From Burkholderiaceae bacterium (GTDB taxonomy: Bacteria > Pseudomonadota > Gammaproteobacteria > Burkholderiales > Burkholderiaceae), in contig CANFOL010000019.1 in the NCBI GenBank assembly GCA_947448695.1, positions 1 through 38,183 on the forward strand: a stretch of 38,183 nt of DNA, written 5' to 3'. Each line of letters starts with the position of its first letter. The stretch's first letter is position 1. Below are positions 1 to 9,649 of this stretch, one piece after another. Under the pieces are notes generated by a model. That model was not told where the DNA came from and made no database searches. It saw only the letters and a list, made by a program, of their open reading frames with translations. The position numbers and the translations under genes were made by a program.

Positions 1-798
1 AAAGATTCTAATGAAAATCGCCTGAGCCCTGATGAGCTCAGAAGCTTGGTCTTAGAAACTAGTCACTTTATTCCTTCTCAACATCGCAGTATCCTAGTGA
101 ATTTATTTAATCTCGAACACATCACGGTGAATGATGTCATGACACCTCGTGCACGAATGGAAACCCTTGATTTATCTCGCCCCATCGATGAGGTTCTTCA
201 TCAAATGGAAACTTGCTACCACCATAGCTTACCCACTACGGACCGAGACCCTGACCGTGTCATCGGTATCTTATCTGTGCGTAAGGCAGTTTCTTTAATT
301 GGCGATAAAGATATTAATCATGATCAATTTAAAGCACTTTTGAACGAACCCTACTTTATTCCTAGCGGTACACAGGTATTGCAACAAATACGATTTTTCC
401 AAGAGCTTCAACAAAAAATCGGTCTTGTTGTAGATGAATATGGAGTTGTACTTGGTTTAGTGACCATTGAAGATATTGTGGAAGAATTGATTGGTGAGTT
501 CACAACCTCTTTGCCAAGCCTAGCAAACAAAACGCAATGGCTAAAAGATAATACGTATATTGCCTCAGGTACTTCCAATTTGAGAGATCTCAACCGACTT
601 CTAGGGCTTCATTTACCAACAGATGGCCCCCGCACTCTCAATGGTCTATTAATTGATATCTTAGAAGAGATTCCAGATAACGACATCAGTCTTAAAGTAG
701 CCGGGTGTGTAATGGAAATTATGCAATTCGATCAACAGTCAATTAAAACTGTTCGTATCCACAGACCTCCCAAATCTTCCATTCCGAAGCCCGCATGA
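1..798 (+). CDS. CorC/HlyC family (CNNM-type) membrane protein, C-terminal part only
   Basis: The reading frame is open from the first base, so the start and the membrane domain (DUF21) normally at the N-terminus lie outside the window. The visible 265 residues hold a tandem CBS pair: the first opens at a VNDVMTPRARME-type motif near residues 49-60, and the second ends at GLVTIEDIVEELIGEF. A C-terminal CorC/HlyC domain with a GLL-D-LEEIP signature follows. CBS pairs in this family sense nucleotides and gate Mg/Co transport by the membrane domain; that role is family knowledge and the exact ion is not shown here. The stop overlaps the next gene's start by four bases (ATGA), so the two are probably co-translated. 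Confidence 0.85.
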   Translation, partial: KDSNENRLSPDELRSLVLETSHFIPSQHRSILVNLFNLEHITVNDVMTPRARMETLDLSRPIDEVLHQMETCYHHSLPTTDRDPDRVIGILSVRKAVSLIGDKDINHDQFKALLNEPYFIPSGTQVLQQIRFFQELQQKIGLVVDEYGVVLGLVTIEDIVEELIGEFTTSLPSLANKTQWLKDNTYIASGTSNLRDLNRLLGLHLPTDGPRTLNGLLIDILEEIPDNDISLKVAGCVMEIMQFDQQSIKTVRIHRPPKSSIPKPA

Positions 799-1250
799 TC
801 GGGCAGCTACTTTATATCCTAGCTCTGAGCTTGATTCTGATCACTCTATGTGTCATCGATATCAAAACATTATTGCTGCCTAATCAACTGACTTTGGGTT
901 TACTTACTTTTGGTCTTGTAATGAATCTCACGTCGTTTGGTTTTTGTTCATTTTCGGAAGGTCTATTCGGGGCGATTCTAGGCTTTGCGCTGATTTATAT
1001 TTCGAACCTGATATATAGAGGACTTAGGAAAACTCATGGTATCGGAATGGGGGATGCAAAATTATTAGGTGCTTTAGGAGGAGTTTTTGGCTATTTTTAC
1101 GTTCTACCGATTTTGTTCATAGCATCGCTAAGTTGTTTGGTACTTCAATTAATACCTTATCAAAGGAAGAAGCTATCTTCTATAATTGCCTTTGGACCTT
1201 ATCTTTGTTTGACAGGTATTGGTTTTTCAATTTATCAATGGCGATTTTGA
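795..1250 (+). CDS. Prepilin peptidase core, A24 family, lacking the N-methylase domain
   Basis: A 151-residue polytopic membrane protein matching the aspartic protease core of type IV prepilin peptidases. Asp22, in VIDIKTLLLPN, and Asp87, in GMGDAK, are about 65 residues apart, as expected for the catalytic pair. Full-length PilD proteins are about 280-290 residues and begin with a cytoplasmic methyltransferase domain with paired CxxC motifs. That half is absent, so the protein resembles short CpaA/TadV-type enzymes. It starts inside the stop of the CorC gene, so there is no room for the missing half upstream. pilB and pilC, the usual neighbours of pilD, are not upstream. It could be a reduced PilD or an unrelated short A24 enzyme. 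Confidence 0.8.
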   Translation: MIGQLLYILALSLILITLCVIDIKTLLLPNQLTLGLLTFGLVMNLTSFGFCSFSEGLFGAILGFALIYISNLIYRGLRKTHGIGMGDAKLLGALGGVFGYFYVLPILFIASLSCLVLQLIPYQRKKLSSIIAFGPYLCLTGIGFSIYQWRF

Positions 1251-1254
1251 TCTG

Positions 1255-1887
1255 ATGAATCCAAATCTTGACGCAACTATTAAATTGGCTTTAACGGGAG
1301 GTATCGGAAGCGGCAAAAGCGTCGCGGCGTCTGCCTTTGAGGAACTTGGTATACCTGTGATTGACAGTGATGCCATTGCTCATCAAATCACAGCGCCACA
1401 AGGTGCGGCTATCCCTGGGATAACCGCTGTCTTTGGATCTGAATACTTAACTCCTGAAGGTGCTTTAGATCGTCCCAAAATGCGAACTTTCGTATTTAAT
1501 GACCCTCCATCACTCAAGAAGTTAGAGGCTATTACCCACCCTTTGATTCGTGAACTGAGCGAAGATGCTGCTCTTCAAGCAATTAAAAAAAATCCTCCGT
1601 ATATCATTTTTATGATTCCCTTACTTTTTGAATCAAATGGCTGGCAGGGCCGGTTTAACAAAACTATCGTCGTTGATTGCTCCGTTGACTTACAAATCAA
1701 ACGGGTTAGCCTGCGCAATCAATTACCACTAGAAATGATAGAAAAAATAATTGCAACCCAAACGCCACGGGCAATGCGATTAGATTTTGCAGATTTTGTC
1801 ATTGAAAATAATGATACTTTAGAGAAACTTCGAGAACAGGTTATTAATACTCATCTAAAGATTTTAAAAAATATAGAGTTATCATAG
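1255..1887 (+). CDS. coaE: Dephospho-CoA kinase
   Basis: Catalyses the last step of coenzyme A synthesis, ATP-dependent phosphorylation of the ribose 3'-OH of dephospho-CoA, in the cytoplasm. The 210-residue product has the P-loop GGIGSGKS at residues 15-22, the VIDSDAIAH substrate motif following it, and the late ADFVIEN motif typical of CoaE. A frame extension back to a TTG at 1219 would overlap the peptidase gene by 32 bases. The ATG at 1255, four bases after the upstream stop, gives a normal N-terminus and is preferred. Linkage to a prepilin peptidase gene and zapD is the usual proteobacterial arrangement. Confidence 0.95.
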   Translation: MNPNLDATIKLALTGGIGSGKSVAASAFEELGIPVIDSDAIAHQITAPQGAAIPGITAVFGSEYLTPEGALDRPKMRTFVFNDPPSLKKLEAITHPLIRELSEDAALQAIKKNPPYIIFMIPLLFESNGWQGRFNKTIVVDCSVDLQIKRVSLRNQLPLEMIEKIIATQTPRAMRLDFADFVIENNDTLEKLREQVINTHLKILKNIELS

Positions 1888-1962
1888 GCTTTTACGTACT
1901 TTTCATATATGATTTAAAAAAAGTATCATTTAAACAGCAATTAATCTTAGAATAACTGTAAC

Positions 1963-1968
1963 TATAAA
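1963..1968 (+). promoter_or_regulatory. Possible -10 element for zapD
   Basis: TATAAA lies about 15 bases before the GTG start of zapD. The -35 is poor (TTAATC about 16 bases upstream). If it is used, the leader would be under 10 bases and there is no Shine-Dalgarno sequence before the GTG. The surrounding 95-base gap (1888-1982) is very AT-rich, so chance occurrence is quite possible. Confidence 0.22.
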
Positions 1969-1982
1969 AATTACTTATTAAA

Positions 1983-2735
1983 GTGCTTATCTACGAATAC
2001 CCTTTTAACGAAACTGTTCGCAGTTTATTGCGCTTAGAATATCTATTCGGAAGGTTGAGTGTTTTTCTTAATTCGGATCATCCGGAGCACCATTTAACTG
2101 CAATCAGCCTGATATTTGATATTGGTGAAGTCACCTCTAGAGCAGATTTAAAGTCTAGCTTATTAAAAGAACTAGAGCGCCAAAGAGTACTATTAAGCTC
2201 GTTTCGATCAGAGGCAGGAGTCAATACTGAGGCTCTTGAGTCAACTATTACAGAAATTGAAGCGTGTCTCGTGACGCTGAGTAACCTAGTGGGCAAGCCT
2301 AGTACTATCTTGAATGAAAGCGAATGGTTAAGTATGATTCGAACACGACTAAGTGTTCCTGGTGGTACTAGCCCCATCGACTTACCGAGCTTTTACAGTT
2401 GGCAACAGCGCTCGTCGCAAGAGCGACGCGCACAACTCATGACGTATACCCCTGCATTTGCTGATTGGAAACTAACTTGTGATCTGTATCTGAAGCTACT
2501 TCGCCAATCATCAGAGTTTCATGAGGTTGTTTCAGAAAATGGGTCTTTTCAACAGATGTTAACTGGCAAAGTCTATCAATTGATTCGTGTACAGATTGAA
2601 GAGAATGATCTCATACCAGAAATTAGTGCTAATAAACACATGCTTTGGATTCGCTTTCTGCAAAACTCCACGGCCGGTAAACCACAGGCAGTAACCAAAG
2701 ACGTTAATTTTGCCTTAAATCTATGTAATCTTTGA
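1983..2735 (+). CDS. zapD: Cell division protein ZapD (FtsZ-bundling)
   Basis: ZapD (DUF1342/YacF family) is a cytoplasmic, mostly helical protein that cross-links FtsZ protofilaments and stabilises the Z-ring. The 250-residue product begins with the hallmark IYEYPFNETVRSLLRLE segment, so the GTG start at 1983 is well placed despite no clear ribosome binding site. A DLPSFYSWQ segment and a QMLTGKVYQLIRV segment later in the protein also fit the family. It follows coaE by 95 bases. Its TGA is immediately followed by the stop codon of the convergent Nudix gene, so the yacG gene often found after zapD is absent. The partner gene ftsZ lies about 8 kb away on the other strand. Confidence 0.93.
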   Translation: MLIYEYPFNETVRSLLRLEYLFGRLSVFLNSDHPEHHLTAISLIFDIGEVTSRADLKSSLLKELERQRVLLSSFRSEAGVNTEALESTITEIEACLVTLSNLVGKPSTILNESEWLSMIRTRLSVPGGTSPIDLPSFYSWQQRSSQERRAQLMTYTPAFADWKLTCDLYLKLLRQSSEFHEVVSENGSFQQMLTGKVYQLIRVQIEENDLIPEISANKHMLWIRFLQNSTAGKPQAVTKDVNFALNLCNL

Positions 2736-3161
2736 TTAAAGTGGCTGTTTTACCATCTTTTCAATGATGGTAATTGTTGCTGGAAGTAATGGGCTAACAT
2801 CTGCGTCGCCAGAAACCGTAAATACTTGCCAATGTAATTCTTGACCTTCAAGTCCTTGGGCTTGCCCGGTCCAATCCCTGACAACTCTTAAATACAGCCG
2901 CACATAAGCATGCGGATAATCATGCTCAATCACGCCCCAAGCTTGACTATCACCAATCTCAATCCCAAGCTCTTCATATAACTCCCGAGCTAAAGCTTGA
3001 TGAACAGATTCGCCCTTTTCTAACTTACCTCCAGGAAACTCCCAGTAATTTTCATAGGGTTTACCCTTTGGGCGCTTAGCTAGTAAAAACTTCCCCTCTG
3101 GTTGAAGAATAATACCTACAGCAACTTCGGTTACTTTTCTTTCTGGAAGGGATTGCTTCAA
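2736..3161 (-). CDS. mutT: Nudix hydrolase, MutT-like (8-oxo-dGTP diphosphatase)
   Basis: Probably hydrolyses oxidised dGTP to the monophosphate so that 8-oxoguanine is not built into DNA. The complete Nudix box is present at about residues 44-66: GGKLEKGESVHQALARELYE followed by ELGIE, with the REL..EE.G core. It is followed by an HDYPHAYVRLY strand as in MutT. The 141-residue length matches stand-alone MutT. The start is TTG, placed directly after the TAA of the upstream ATPase gene (TAATTG), with GGAG eight bases before it; no ATG gives a full-length product. The secA-argJ-ATPase-mutT order supports MutT, but Nudix substrates are hard to assign from sequence. Confidence 0.88.
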   Translation of the reverse strand: MKQSLPERKVTEVAVGIILQPEGKFLLAKRPKGKPYENYWEFPGGKLEKGESVHQALARELYEELGIEIGDSQAWGVIEHDYPHAYVRLYLRVVRDWTGQAQGLEGQELHWQVFTVSGDADVSPLLPATITIIEKMVKQPL

Positions 3162-4016
3162 TTAATGCGCTCCAGCGTAATGCCTTGCAAATTGCCAAGC
3201 GACTCGGCCAGATCTTGAGCCACGCTCTAATGCCCATACCAAAGCTTCGGACTTGGCAGCCTCAATAGCCTCTTTAGAAACACCAAAATCAGCCAACCAA
3301 TGGGCAACAATTTCCAAATACTCATCTTGCTTGGGTGGGTAAAATGAGACCCACAAACCAAAGCGCTCTGATAATGAAATTTTTTCCTCAACTACTTCAC
3401 CAGGATGAATTTCTCCATCTGACATATGCCGATAGGATTCGTTATCCGTCATATATTCCGGCAATAAATGCCGACGATTGGATGTTGCATAAATCAATAC
3501 GTTATCAACTTGAGCCGATAAAGAGCCATCTAGAGCAGATTTAAGTGCCTTGTATCCTGCTTCTCCTTCTTCAAAGGATAAGTCATCACAATAAACAATA
3601 AAGCGTTCTGGGCGTGTTGCAAGTAACTCAGTTAAATCTTGCAGGTCTGATAAGTGCTCTTTATCAACCTCGATGAGCCTTAATCCATCTTTTTCAAAAT
3701 AGTTCAAACAAGCTTTAATGAGCGAAGACTTTCCCGTTCCTCGAGCACCTGTCAACAGGACATTATTGGCTGGCTTACCAGCAACAAAATGGCCAGTATT
3801 ATTCATAATTGATTCTTTTTGGCGTTCTATTCCCTGCAAATCATCAAAAGAAATCGTTGATAGGTGTTTGATTGGCTTTAAAAATCCAACGCTACCTAAA
3901 ATACTTTGACGATGTTGCCATTTAAATGCTTTTGCAGTTAGCCAGTCTTCTTGCGTTAGTGGCTTTGGAAAAAAAGCTTCCAAATGCCCTAATAATCTTT
4001 CCAAATTGTCAGACAT
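3162..4016 (-). CDS. DUF815 family AAA+-type ATPase
   Basis: A 284-residue cytoplasmic P-loop ATPase of the DUF815 family, whose function is not established. Walker A is GARGTGKSS at residues 90-98. The Walker B-like segment is VYCDDLSFE at about 141-149, with the paired acidic residues and a following conserved SFE. An ATSNRRHLLPE sensor-1-like segment and an arginine-rich GSRSGRVAWQFARHY end complete the fold. It sits between argJ and mutT in the secA-distal part of the cluster and abuts mutT without any gap, so the two are probably translated from one message. No partner is evident from the sequence. Confidence 0.88.
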   Translation of the reverse strand: MSDNLERLLGHLEAFFPKPLTQEDWLTAKAFKWQHRQSILGSVGFLKPIKHLSTISFDDLQGIERQKESIMNNTGHFVAGKPANNVLLTGARGTGKSSLIKACLNYFEKDGLRLIEVDKEHLSDLQDLTELLATRPERFIVYCDDLSFEEGEAGYKALKSALDGSLSAQVDNVLIYATSNRRHLLPEYMTDNESYRHMSDGEIHPGEVVEEKISLSERFGLWVSFYPPKQDEYLEIVAHWLADFGVSKEAIEAAKSEALVWALERGSRSGRVAWQFARHYAGAH

Positions 4017-4046
4017 AAATATACTAAGTTGGTGGTCTATTCATCT

Positions 4047-5273
4047 CTAAGAACGATAGTCCGCGTTGATCGAAACATACTCATGTGAAAAGTCACATGT
4101 CCACATTGTACGTTCAATTGCTCCGCGACCTAAATCTACTGTAATTAAAATCTCAGATTCTTGCATGACTCGTTGCCCGTCTGTCTCTAGATAATCAGGG
4201 TTACGCCCACCATTTTTAGCTACCCAAACATCTCCTAACCAGAGTTGAACACCATTGACATCCAAGTCAGAAATACCAGCGTAACCAATTGCAGCCAAAA
4301 TCCGGCCTAGGTTTGGGTCACTCGCAAAGAATGCTGTTTTTACGAGAGGTGAGTGGGAAATTGCTTCTCCAACTAACTTACATTCCTCGAGACTTTTGCC
4401 ACCCTTCACAGATACCGTCATGAACTTGGTTGCTCCTTCACCATCACGCACGATTTGCTGGGCTAATTGTTGCGCTGTTTCTAAAAGCATTGCTCGAAAC
4501 TCCACATATGCTGGACTTAATTTACTGTCAATTGAAAGTCCACTTTTTCCCGTAGCCATCACAATGAAAGAATCATTTGTCGATGTATCTCCATCAATTG
4601 AAATAGCATTGAATGATAAATCCGCTATTTCTTGAGTAAGTTCTTGCAACAAACCTTGCGGGACATGAGCATCGGTTCCAATAAAACCAAGCATGGTAGC
4701 CATATTCGGATGAATCATGCCTGCACCCTTACTGATACCGGTCATCGTCACTGATTTATTCTGAATCTCTTTTTGTAAAGAGTACGCTTTAGGTAAGGTA
4801 TCCGTCGTCATAATTGCATGCGCCGCATCAAACCAAGCATGAGCCCTCAAATCACTTTTCGCTTGAGGTAAGACCTGTAAGATTTTTTGCAAGGGCAATG
4901 GTTCTAAAATCACGCCTGTTGAAAAAGGTAGTATTTGATTTGCTTGCAAATCAAACATCTGAGCCACTGCTTGACACGTTGAGCGCGCATCTAGAAGTCC
5001 AGTCTGGCCAGTACCAGCATTAGCATTACCTGTATTAATAATTAATGTTCGTATTGAGTTTGATGCACTTAAATGTTCTTTACAAACTTGTACCGGGGCC
5101 GCACAAAATCGATTGAGCGTAAAGACTCCTGCAACTGAAGTATTCTCAGTCAAGGTAATTAACAAAACATCTTTGCGCCCAGGCTTTTTAATGCCCGCCA
5201 TGGCATAACCTAATTCAATGCCCGGAACCGCATGCAGAGAAGATGCTTGTAATTGTGGAAGATTAACTGCCAT
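4047..5273 (-). CDS. argJ: Arginine biosynthesis bifunctional ArgJ (ornithine acetyltransferase / N-acetylglutamate synthase)
   Basis: Moves the acetyl group from N-acetylornithine to glutamate and, in bifunctional members, also makes N-acetylglutamate from acetyl-CoA. ArgJ precursors cut themselves into alpha and beta chains at a conserved threonine. The site here is [14 protein letters not shown], with Thr193 as the new beta-chain N-terminus and nucleophile. NTGNANAGTG (80-89) and the DGEGATK segment are further family signatures. Length (408) is normal. A consensus -10 sits in the 77-base gap after secA, and AAGG lies before the ATG, so argJ may have its own promoter as well as read-through from secA. 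Confidence 0.95.
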   Translation of the reverse strand: MAVNLPQLQASSLHAVPGIELGYAMAGIKKPGRKDVLLITLTENTSVAGVFTLNRFCAAPVQVCKEHLSASNSIRTLIINTGNANAGTGQTGLLDARSTCQAVAQMFDLQANQILPFSTGVILEPLPLQKILQVLPQAKSDLRAHAWFDAAHAIMTTDTLPKAYSLQKEIQNKSVTMTGISKGAGMIHPNMATMLGFIGTDAHVPQGLLQELTQEIADLSFNAISIDGDTSTNDSFIVMATGKSGLSIDSKLSPAYVEFRAMLLETAQQLAQQIVRDGEGATKFMTVSVKGGKSLEECKLVGEAISHSPLVKTAFFASDPNLGRILAAIGYAGISDLDVNGVQLWLGDVWVAKNGGRNPDYLETDGQRVMQESEILITVDLGRGAIERTMWTCDFSHEYVSINADYRS

Positions 5274-5310
5274 ATGCTCGCCTTAATTTAGAGTTACTGT
5301 GTTTCTTTAA

Positions 5311-5316
5311 ATTATA
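5311..5316 (-). promoter_or_regulatory. Candidate -10 box upstream of argJ
   Basis: On the minus strand this is an exact TATAAT, preceded by TGCC (close to an extended -10). It lies about 38 bases before the argJ ATG, in the gap after secA. I see no good -35 at 16-18 bases upstream. It is plausible as a weak argJ promoter. Confidence 0.35.
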
Positions 5317-5350
5317 GGCATGCTTTGGTGAAACCCTGATGAAGAACGAG

Positions 5351-8113
5351 TTAGCTTAGGGAGCCATGACATTGTTTGTATTTTTTACCACTTCCACAAG
5401 GGCATGGTTCATTTCTACCAACCTTTGGTAACGTATTAACAATTGGCTTCATTTTTTGTTGGCCACTTTCCTCACCGTCAACTTCTTGAGGCGATGAAGA
5501 TACATCCGCATGTTGATATTGCACATCACCCAAGTTCTCTAAATCATCCTGAATCGCACCTGTCGCTTGATTTAACTCTTCCGCAGATGCAATGCGAACA
5601 TTCATCGTAGTTCTTGTAATATCCTTTTTAATAGCATCTAATAATTCAGCATATAACTCAAATGCTTCTCTGCGATACTCTTGTTTCGGATCTTTTTGTG
5701 CATATCCTCTTAAATGTATCCCTTGACGCAGATAATCAAGGGCTGCTAAATGTTCCCGCCAGTGAGTATCTAAGCTATACAAAAATACTGAACGTTCAAA
5801 TGCAGTAAAAGAAGTTCTATCAGACTGTTCAATTTTTTTCAAATACGCTTGTTCTACTGCTTCTTGAACCCATGATTGAACATCTTGAAGATCAACCTGA
5901 TCTTGATCATTCACCCGTTGTCCTAAGGCAACCGAAATACTCCACTCATTTTCAAGCTCACGCTCCAAGCCAGCAATATCCCATTGCTCAGGCAAAGACT
6001 CTTCATCAACATACTGATTCACAATTTCATTAAAGACATCGACACGTAAATTTTCACTTAATACACTAACATCCGAGGCTTCTAATACCTGATTTCTTAA
6101 TGAATACGTTTCACGGCGTTGGTCATTGGCCACATCATCGTATTCCAGTAATTGTTTACGAATATCAAAGTTACGGCCTTCCACTTTGCGTTGCGCAGAC
6201 TCAATTGCACGGGAAACCATATTCGCTTCAATCGGCTCTCCCTCTGGCATTTTTAGACGATCCATAATTCCTCGTAAACGATCACCAGCAAAAATACGTA
6301 GTAAATCATCGTCTAAGGAGAGATAGAAGCGAGATGAACCCGGATCTCCTTGACGACCTGATCGTCCTCGTAATTGGTTATCGATACGACGACTCTCATG
6401 TCGCTCTGTACCAATAATATGAAGTCCACCAGCATTCACAACCTGCTCATGCAAACTTTGCCATTCATCTTCAAGTTGTTTTACTTTGGCCTGCTTTTGC
6501 TGTTCAGTCAAACTTGTATCTAAATGAATAAAGCCAGCTTGTTTTTCAACATTACCGCCAAGAACGATATCCGTACCACGACCTGCCATGTTAGTCGCAA
6601 TGGTAATCATCTTCGGGCGACCTGCTTGCGCAATAATTTCTGCCTCTCGCGCATGCTGCTTCGCATTTAAGACTTGATGGTTTAATTTCTCTTTAGTCAG
6701 TATCGCTGAAATCAACTCTGAATTCTCAATGGAAGTTGTACCAACTAAAACGGGTTGGCCACGTTCAAAACAACCTTTGATATCTGCAATAACGGCGTTG
6801 TATCGTTCCTGAGAGGATTTGTATATTTGGTCATGCTTATCAGCTCTTTTACTCAGTCGATTCGGCGGAATAACAACCGTTTCTAAGCCGTAAATTTCTT
6901 GAAACTCATACGCTTCCGTATCCGCTGTACCTGTCATGCCTGATAACTTGGCATACATCCTAAAATAATTTTGGAAGGTGATAGTTGCCATGGTCTGATT
7001 CTCATTTTGAATCGCCACCCCTTCTTTTGCTTCTACTGCCTGATGCAAGCCTTCTGACCAACGTCTACCCGTCATTAAGCGACCCGTAAACTCATCAACA
7101 ATGACCACTTCGCCTTCTTGAACCACATAATGTTGATCTCGATGAAATAAAGTATGCGCGCGCAAAGTGGCTAACAAATGGTGCATTAAAGCAATATTTT
7201 GAGGAGCATATAAAGAATCTCCCTCTTTAAGTAATCCAATTTGTACTAATATATTTTCTGCTTTTTCGTGACCACTTTCTGTCAAAAATACCTGCTGTGA
7301 TTTTTCATCAATCACATAATCTCCAGGTTTTTCTACGCCAGTTCCATCTGCTTTTTCTTCGCCAATCTGTCTCTCTAAATATCCTGGTATGACATTCATC
7401 TTGATGTAAACATCGGTATGGTCGTCTGCTTGACCGGAGATGATGAGAGGCGTTCTAGCTTCATCAATTAAGATGGAGTCCACTTCATCAACAATGGCGA
7501 AATTGAGGCCGCGCTGGACCCGCTGGCCAATGTCATGCACCATGTTATCGCGTAAATAATCAAAACCAAATTCATTATTTGTACCGTAAGTAATATCTGC
7601 ACTGTAAGCTGCTTGCTTTTCTTCATGCGACATTTGGGATAAGTTAATACCAACACTTAACCCTAAAAATCGATAAATAGTAGCCATCCATTCAGCATCT
7701 CTCTTCGCCAAATAGTCATTGACGGTAATGACATGGACACCTTTGCCACTCAAGGCGTTTAAAAATACAGGTAAGGTACCGGTTAATGTTTTACCTTCGC
7801 CAGTGCGCATTTCCGCTATTTTGCCATGATGTAGGGCCATACCACCTATTAGCTGAACGTCAAAATGACGCATTTTTAGGGTTCTTTTACTCGCTTCTCG
7901 AACTAGCGCAAATGCAGGGACCAAAATCTCATCTAATGTTTTTCCTTGAACTAATAAATTCTTAAGTTCCGAGGTTTTGGCTTGTAATTGCTCATCGGTT
8001 AAGCCCTGAAATTGATCCTCTAAGGAATTAATGTCATTCACCGTTTTACGGTATTGCTTTAGAAGGCGATCGTTACGACTGCCGATAATTTTTTTAATGA
8101 GTCCTGATACCAT
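5351..8113 (-). CDS. secA: Protein translocase ATPase SecA
   Basis: SecA is the peripheral motor that pushes unfolded preproteins through SecYEG. Starting at the ATG that gives [16 protein letters not shown], the usual SecA N-terminus, the product is 920 residues. Walker A is [10 protein letters not shown] near residue 100, and the DEAD-type box is [15 protein letters not shown]. The [20 protein letters not shown] region is intact, as is the C-terminal zinc/SecB-binding tail [15 protein letters not shown] longer frame from the ATG at 8152 adds 13 residues not typical of the family. The gene is divergent from the DUF721 gene, with a 109-base gap containing an inverted repeat. No secM and no M23 peptidase gene lies upstream. 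Confidence 0.97.
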   Translation of the reverse strand: MVSGLIKKIIGSRNDRLLKQYRKTVNDINSLEDQFQGLTDEQLQAKTSELKNLLVQGKTLDEILVPAFALVREASKRTLKMRHFDVQLIGGMALHHGKIAEMRTGEGKTLTGTLPVFLNALSGKGVHVITVNDYLAKRDAEWMATIYRFLGLSVGINLSQMSHEEKQAAYSADITYGTNNEFGFDYLRDNMVHDIGQRVQRGLNFAIVDEVDSILIDEARTPLIISGQADDHTDVYIKMNVIPGYLERQIGEEKADGTGVEKPGDYVIDEKSQQVFLTESGHEKAENILVQIGLLKEGDSLYAPQNIALMHHLLATLRAHTLFHRDQHYVVQEGEVVIVDEFTGRLMTGRRWSEGLHQAVEAKEGVAIQNENQTMATITFQNYFRMYAKLSGMTGTADTEAYEFQEIYGLETVVIPPNRLSKRADKHDQIYKSSQERYNAVIADIKGCFERGQPVLVGTTSIENSELISAILTKEKLNHQVLNAKQHAREAEIIAQAGRPKMITIATNMAGRGTDIVLGGNVEKQAGFIHLDTSLTEQQKQAKVKQLEDEWQSLHEQVVNAGGLHIIGTERHESRRIDNQLRGRSGRQGDPGSSRFYLSLDDDLLRIFAGDRLRGIMDRLKMPEGEPIEANMVSRAIESAQRKVEGRNFDIRKQLLEYDDVANDQRRETYSLRNQVLEASDVSVLSENLRVDVFNEIVNQYVDEESLPEQWDIAGLERELENEWSISVALGQRVNDQDQVDLQDVQSWVQEAVEQAYLKKIEQSDRTSFTAFERSVFLYSLDTHWREHLAALDYLRQGIHLRGYAQKDPKQEYRREAFELYAELLDAIKKDITRTTMNVRIASAEELNQATGAIQDDLENLGDVQYQHADVSSSPQEVDGEESGQQKMKPIVNTLPKVGRNEPCPCGSGKKYKQCHGSLS

Positions 8114-8149
8114 AATTTTTCTTAGATTAAATTCAACTAATGAGTTTAT

Positions 8150-8176
8150 CATTCATATATCTGAATCAGATGAATG
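8150..8176. promoter_or_regulatory. Inverted repeat in the secA / DUF721 divergent region
   Basis: The outer arms CATTCAT (8150-8156) and ATGAATG (8170-8176) flank the palindrome CTGAATCAG (8161-8169), giving 11-base arms interrupted by one ATAT bulge. On the minus strand a possible secA promoter, TTGTGA (8178-8183) with TATATG (8154-8159) 18 bases downstream, has its spacer and -10 inside the repeat. It could be an operator or an RNA hairpin in the secA leader; neither is shown. Confidence 0.4.
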
Positions 8177-8222
8177 TTCACAAAAAGCCCCTTTTCTCCA
8201 TTGTATTGCTTGCTAATGACTT

Positions 8223-8717
8223 ATGCCACAATTCAAAAAACCACAAGACGCTCTTGAAATAGGGGAATTATTTACTGGTAAATCCATTAGTAGCCCTATC
8301 TCTCATATTTTTGAAGGAATTCAAAAGCGCTCTGAACTCCATTTAGTTTTAGCTCAAGCACTCGGTAAAATGGACTTAGTTCAATACGCTTCTGAAATAT
8401 CTTTGGGTGAAATCACCATTGAAGGTGAAATTAAATTAATTACTCATAAGGCGGTTTTAATGAGTAAGCTAAAAAATAAATTGCCCAGTTTATTAAACTA
8501 TTTCCGGGAATCTGGCTATCCTCTCAAAGCAATCCATTTAAAAGTATCACCCAAGCTATCTCCAGTAGCCACTCCCATTAATGACCCTTACCTGAATAAC
8601 TCACCTTTACCAGTAAGCGCTTCGAGTAAAGAGGCCTGGGAAAAATTATTACTGGATGTGGATGAGGACTCTCCAGTCTATCAAGAAGTAAAAAAGCTAT
8701 TAAAAAGAATTAATTAA
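8223..8717 (+). CDS. DUF721 / DciA-like small protein
   Basis: A 164-residue soluble protein with no signal peptide or membrane segment. The central part (residues about 40-115) has the DUF721 pattern: a helix, then an [20 protein letters not shown] strand-helix unit, then an IHLKVSP strand. DUF721 members include DciA, a loader or regulator of the replicative helicase DnaB. The match is by pattern, not strong identity, and the C-terminal third is low-complexity. It is the only plus-strand gene in the dcw-secA stretch, divergent from secA and overlapping the end of lpxC by 8 bases. A DUF721 gene at this place is common in betaproteobacteria. The function here is unknown. Confidence 0.6.
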   Translation: MPQFKKPQDALEIGELFTGKSISSPISHIFEGIQKRSELHLVLAQALGKMDLVQYASEISLGEITIEGEIKLITHKAVLMSKLKNKLPSLLNYFRESGYPLKAIHLKVSPKLSPVATPINDPYLNNSPLPVSASSKEAWEKLLLDVDEDSPVYQEVKKLLKRIN

Positions 8718-9624
8718 TCTCTTTGTGCTGCACTTGATAAGCCATCGGAGCATCTGGCATATGATTAAAACTAACGATTTCGTAGGAGTCAGGCTCTTTA
8801 AACAATTGACGAAGTAACAAATTATTCAATGCATGGCCAGATTTTTCAGCAACGTATGCCCCAATGATTGGGTACCCAGCTAAATATAAATCCCCAATAG
8901 CGTCTAATATTTTATGGCGCACGAACTCATCTTCGTAACGTAATTCTTCGTTATTCAGGATTCGGTGCTCATCTAAAACGATTGCGTTGTCTAAACTACC
9001 GCCTCTCGCTAAACCCATTTCCCTTAAAGCCTCAACTTCATGAGCAAACCCAAACGTCCTAGCCCGCCCAATTTCCTTTGCATAACTAGTTTCATTAAAG
9101 TCAATAATGCATCTCTGTCCTGTCTTATCTAAAGCAGGATGCTTAAAATCAATGGTGAAATCTAATTTGAAGCCAAAAAAAGGCTCTAACCTTGCCAACT
9201 TATCACCTTCAATGACTTCAACTACTTTTTTAATTTTGATAAATTTTTTGGGGGCGTTTTGGACAGAAATTCCTGCCGACTGAATCAAAAATAAGAATGA
9301 AGCAGCGCTGCCATCCATAATGGGAATCTCTTCGCCATCAATTTCAACTAATAAATTATCAATTCCTAACCCCGCACACGCGGAAAGAAGATGTTCAACC
9401 GTTGAAATTCGACTCTCGCCAATTTGTAAAACACTCGCAAGGCGTGTGTCAGTAATATATTCTGCCTTCGCTGGAATGATGATTTGCTCAGCCAAATCAA
9501 GGCGAACAAAGGTAATTCCCGAATTAATGGGTGCAGGCTTTAAATATAGATTTGATCGATTGCCTGAATGCAAACCAATACCAACTGTTTTGATTGGTTC
9601 AGCAATCGTCTGTTGTTTCAACAT
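8710..9624 (-). CDS. lpxC: UDP-3-O-acyl-N-acetylglucosamine deacetylase LpxC
   Basis: Catalyses the committed step of lipid A synthesis, zinc-dependent removal of the N-acetyl group from UDP-3-O-acyl-GlcNAc. All metal ligands are visible one residue off E. coli numbering: His78 (STVEHLL, with Glu77 as base), His237 and Asp241 ([11 protein letters not shown]), and His264 (KSGHALNN). Length (304) is normal. It lies 25 bases after the peroxiredoxin gene, downstream of ftsZ, as in other betaproteobacteria. The 3' end overlaps the convergent DUF721 gene by 8 bases. Confidence 0.97.
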   Translation of the reverse strand: MLKQQTIAEPIKTVGIGLHSGNRSNLYLKPAPINSGITFVRLDLAEQIIIPAKAEYITDTRLASVLQIGESRISTVEHLLSACAGLGIDNLLVEIDGEEIPIMDGSAASFLFLIQSAGISVQNAPKKFIKIKKVVEVIEGDKLARLEPFFGFKLDFTIDFKHPALDKTGQRCIIDFNETSYAKEIGRARTFGFAHEVEALREMGLARGGSLDNAIVLDEHRILNNEELRYEDEFVRHKILDAIGDLYLAGYPIIGAYVAEKSGHALNNLLLRQLFKEPDSYEIVSFNHMPDAPMAYQVQHKEIN

Positions 9625-9649
9625 ATATTCTTAGCCCACACCTTATTAT

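Noticed and set aside
1900..1945. AT-rich near-repeats between coaE and zapD as a terminator
   Set aside because: The stem ATGAT/ATCAT is only five AT-rich bases, and the repeats are as much direct as inverted; no GC stem is present.
5351..8152. Longer SecA starting at the ATG at 8152
   Set aside because: It adds 13 residues absent from the family. The ATG at 8113 gives the conserved SecA N-terminus.
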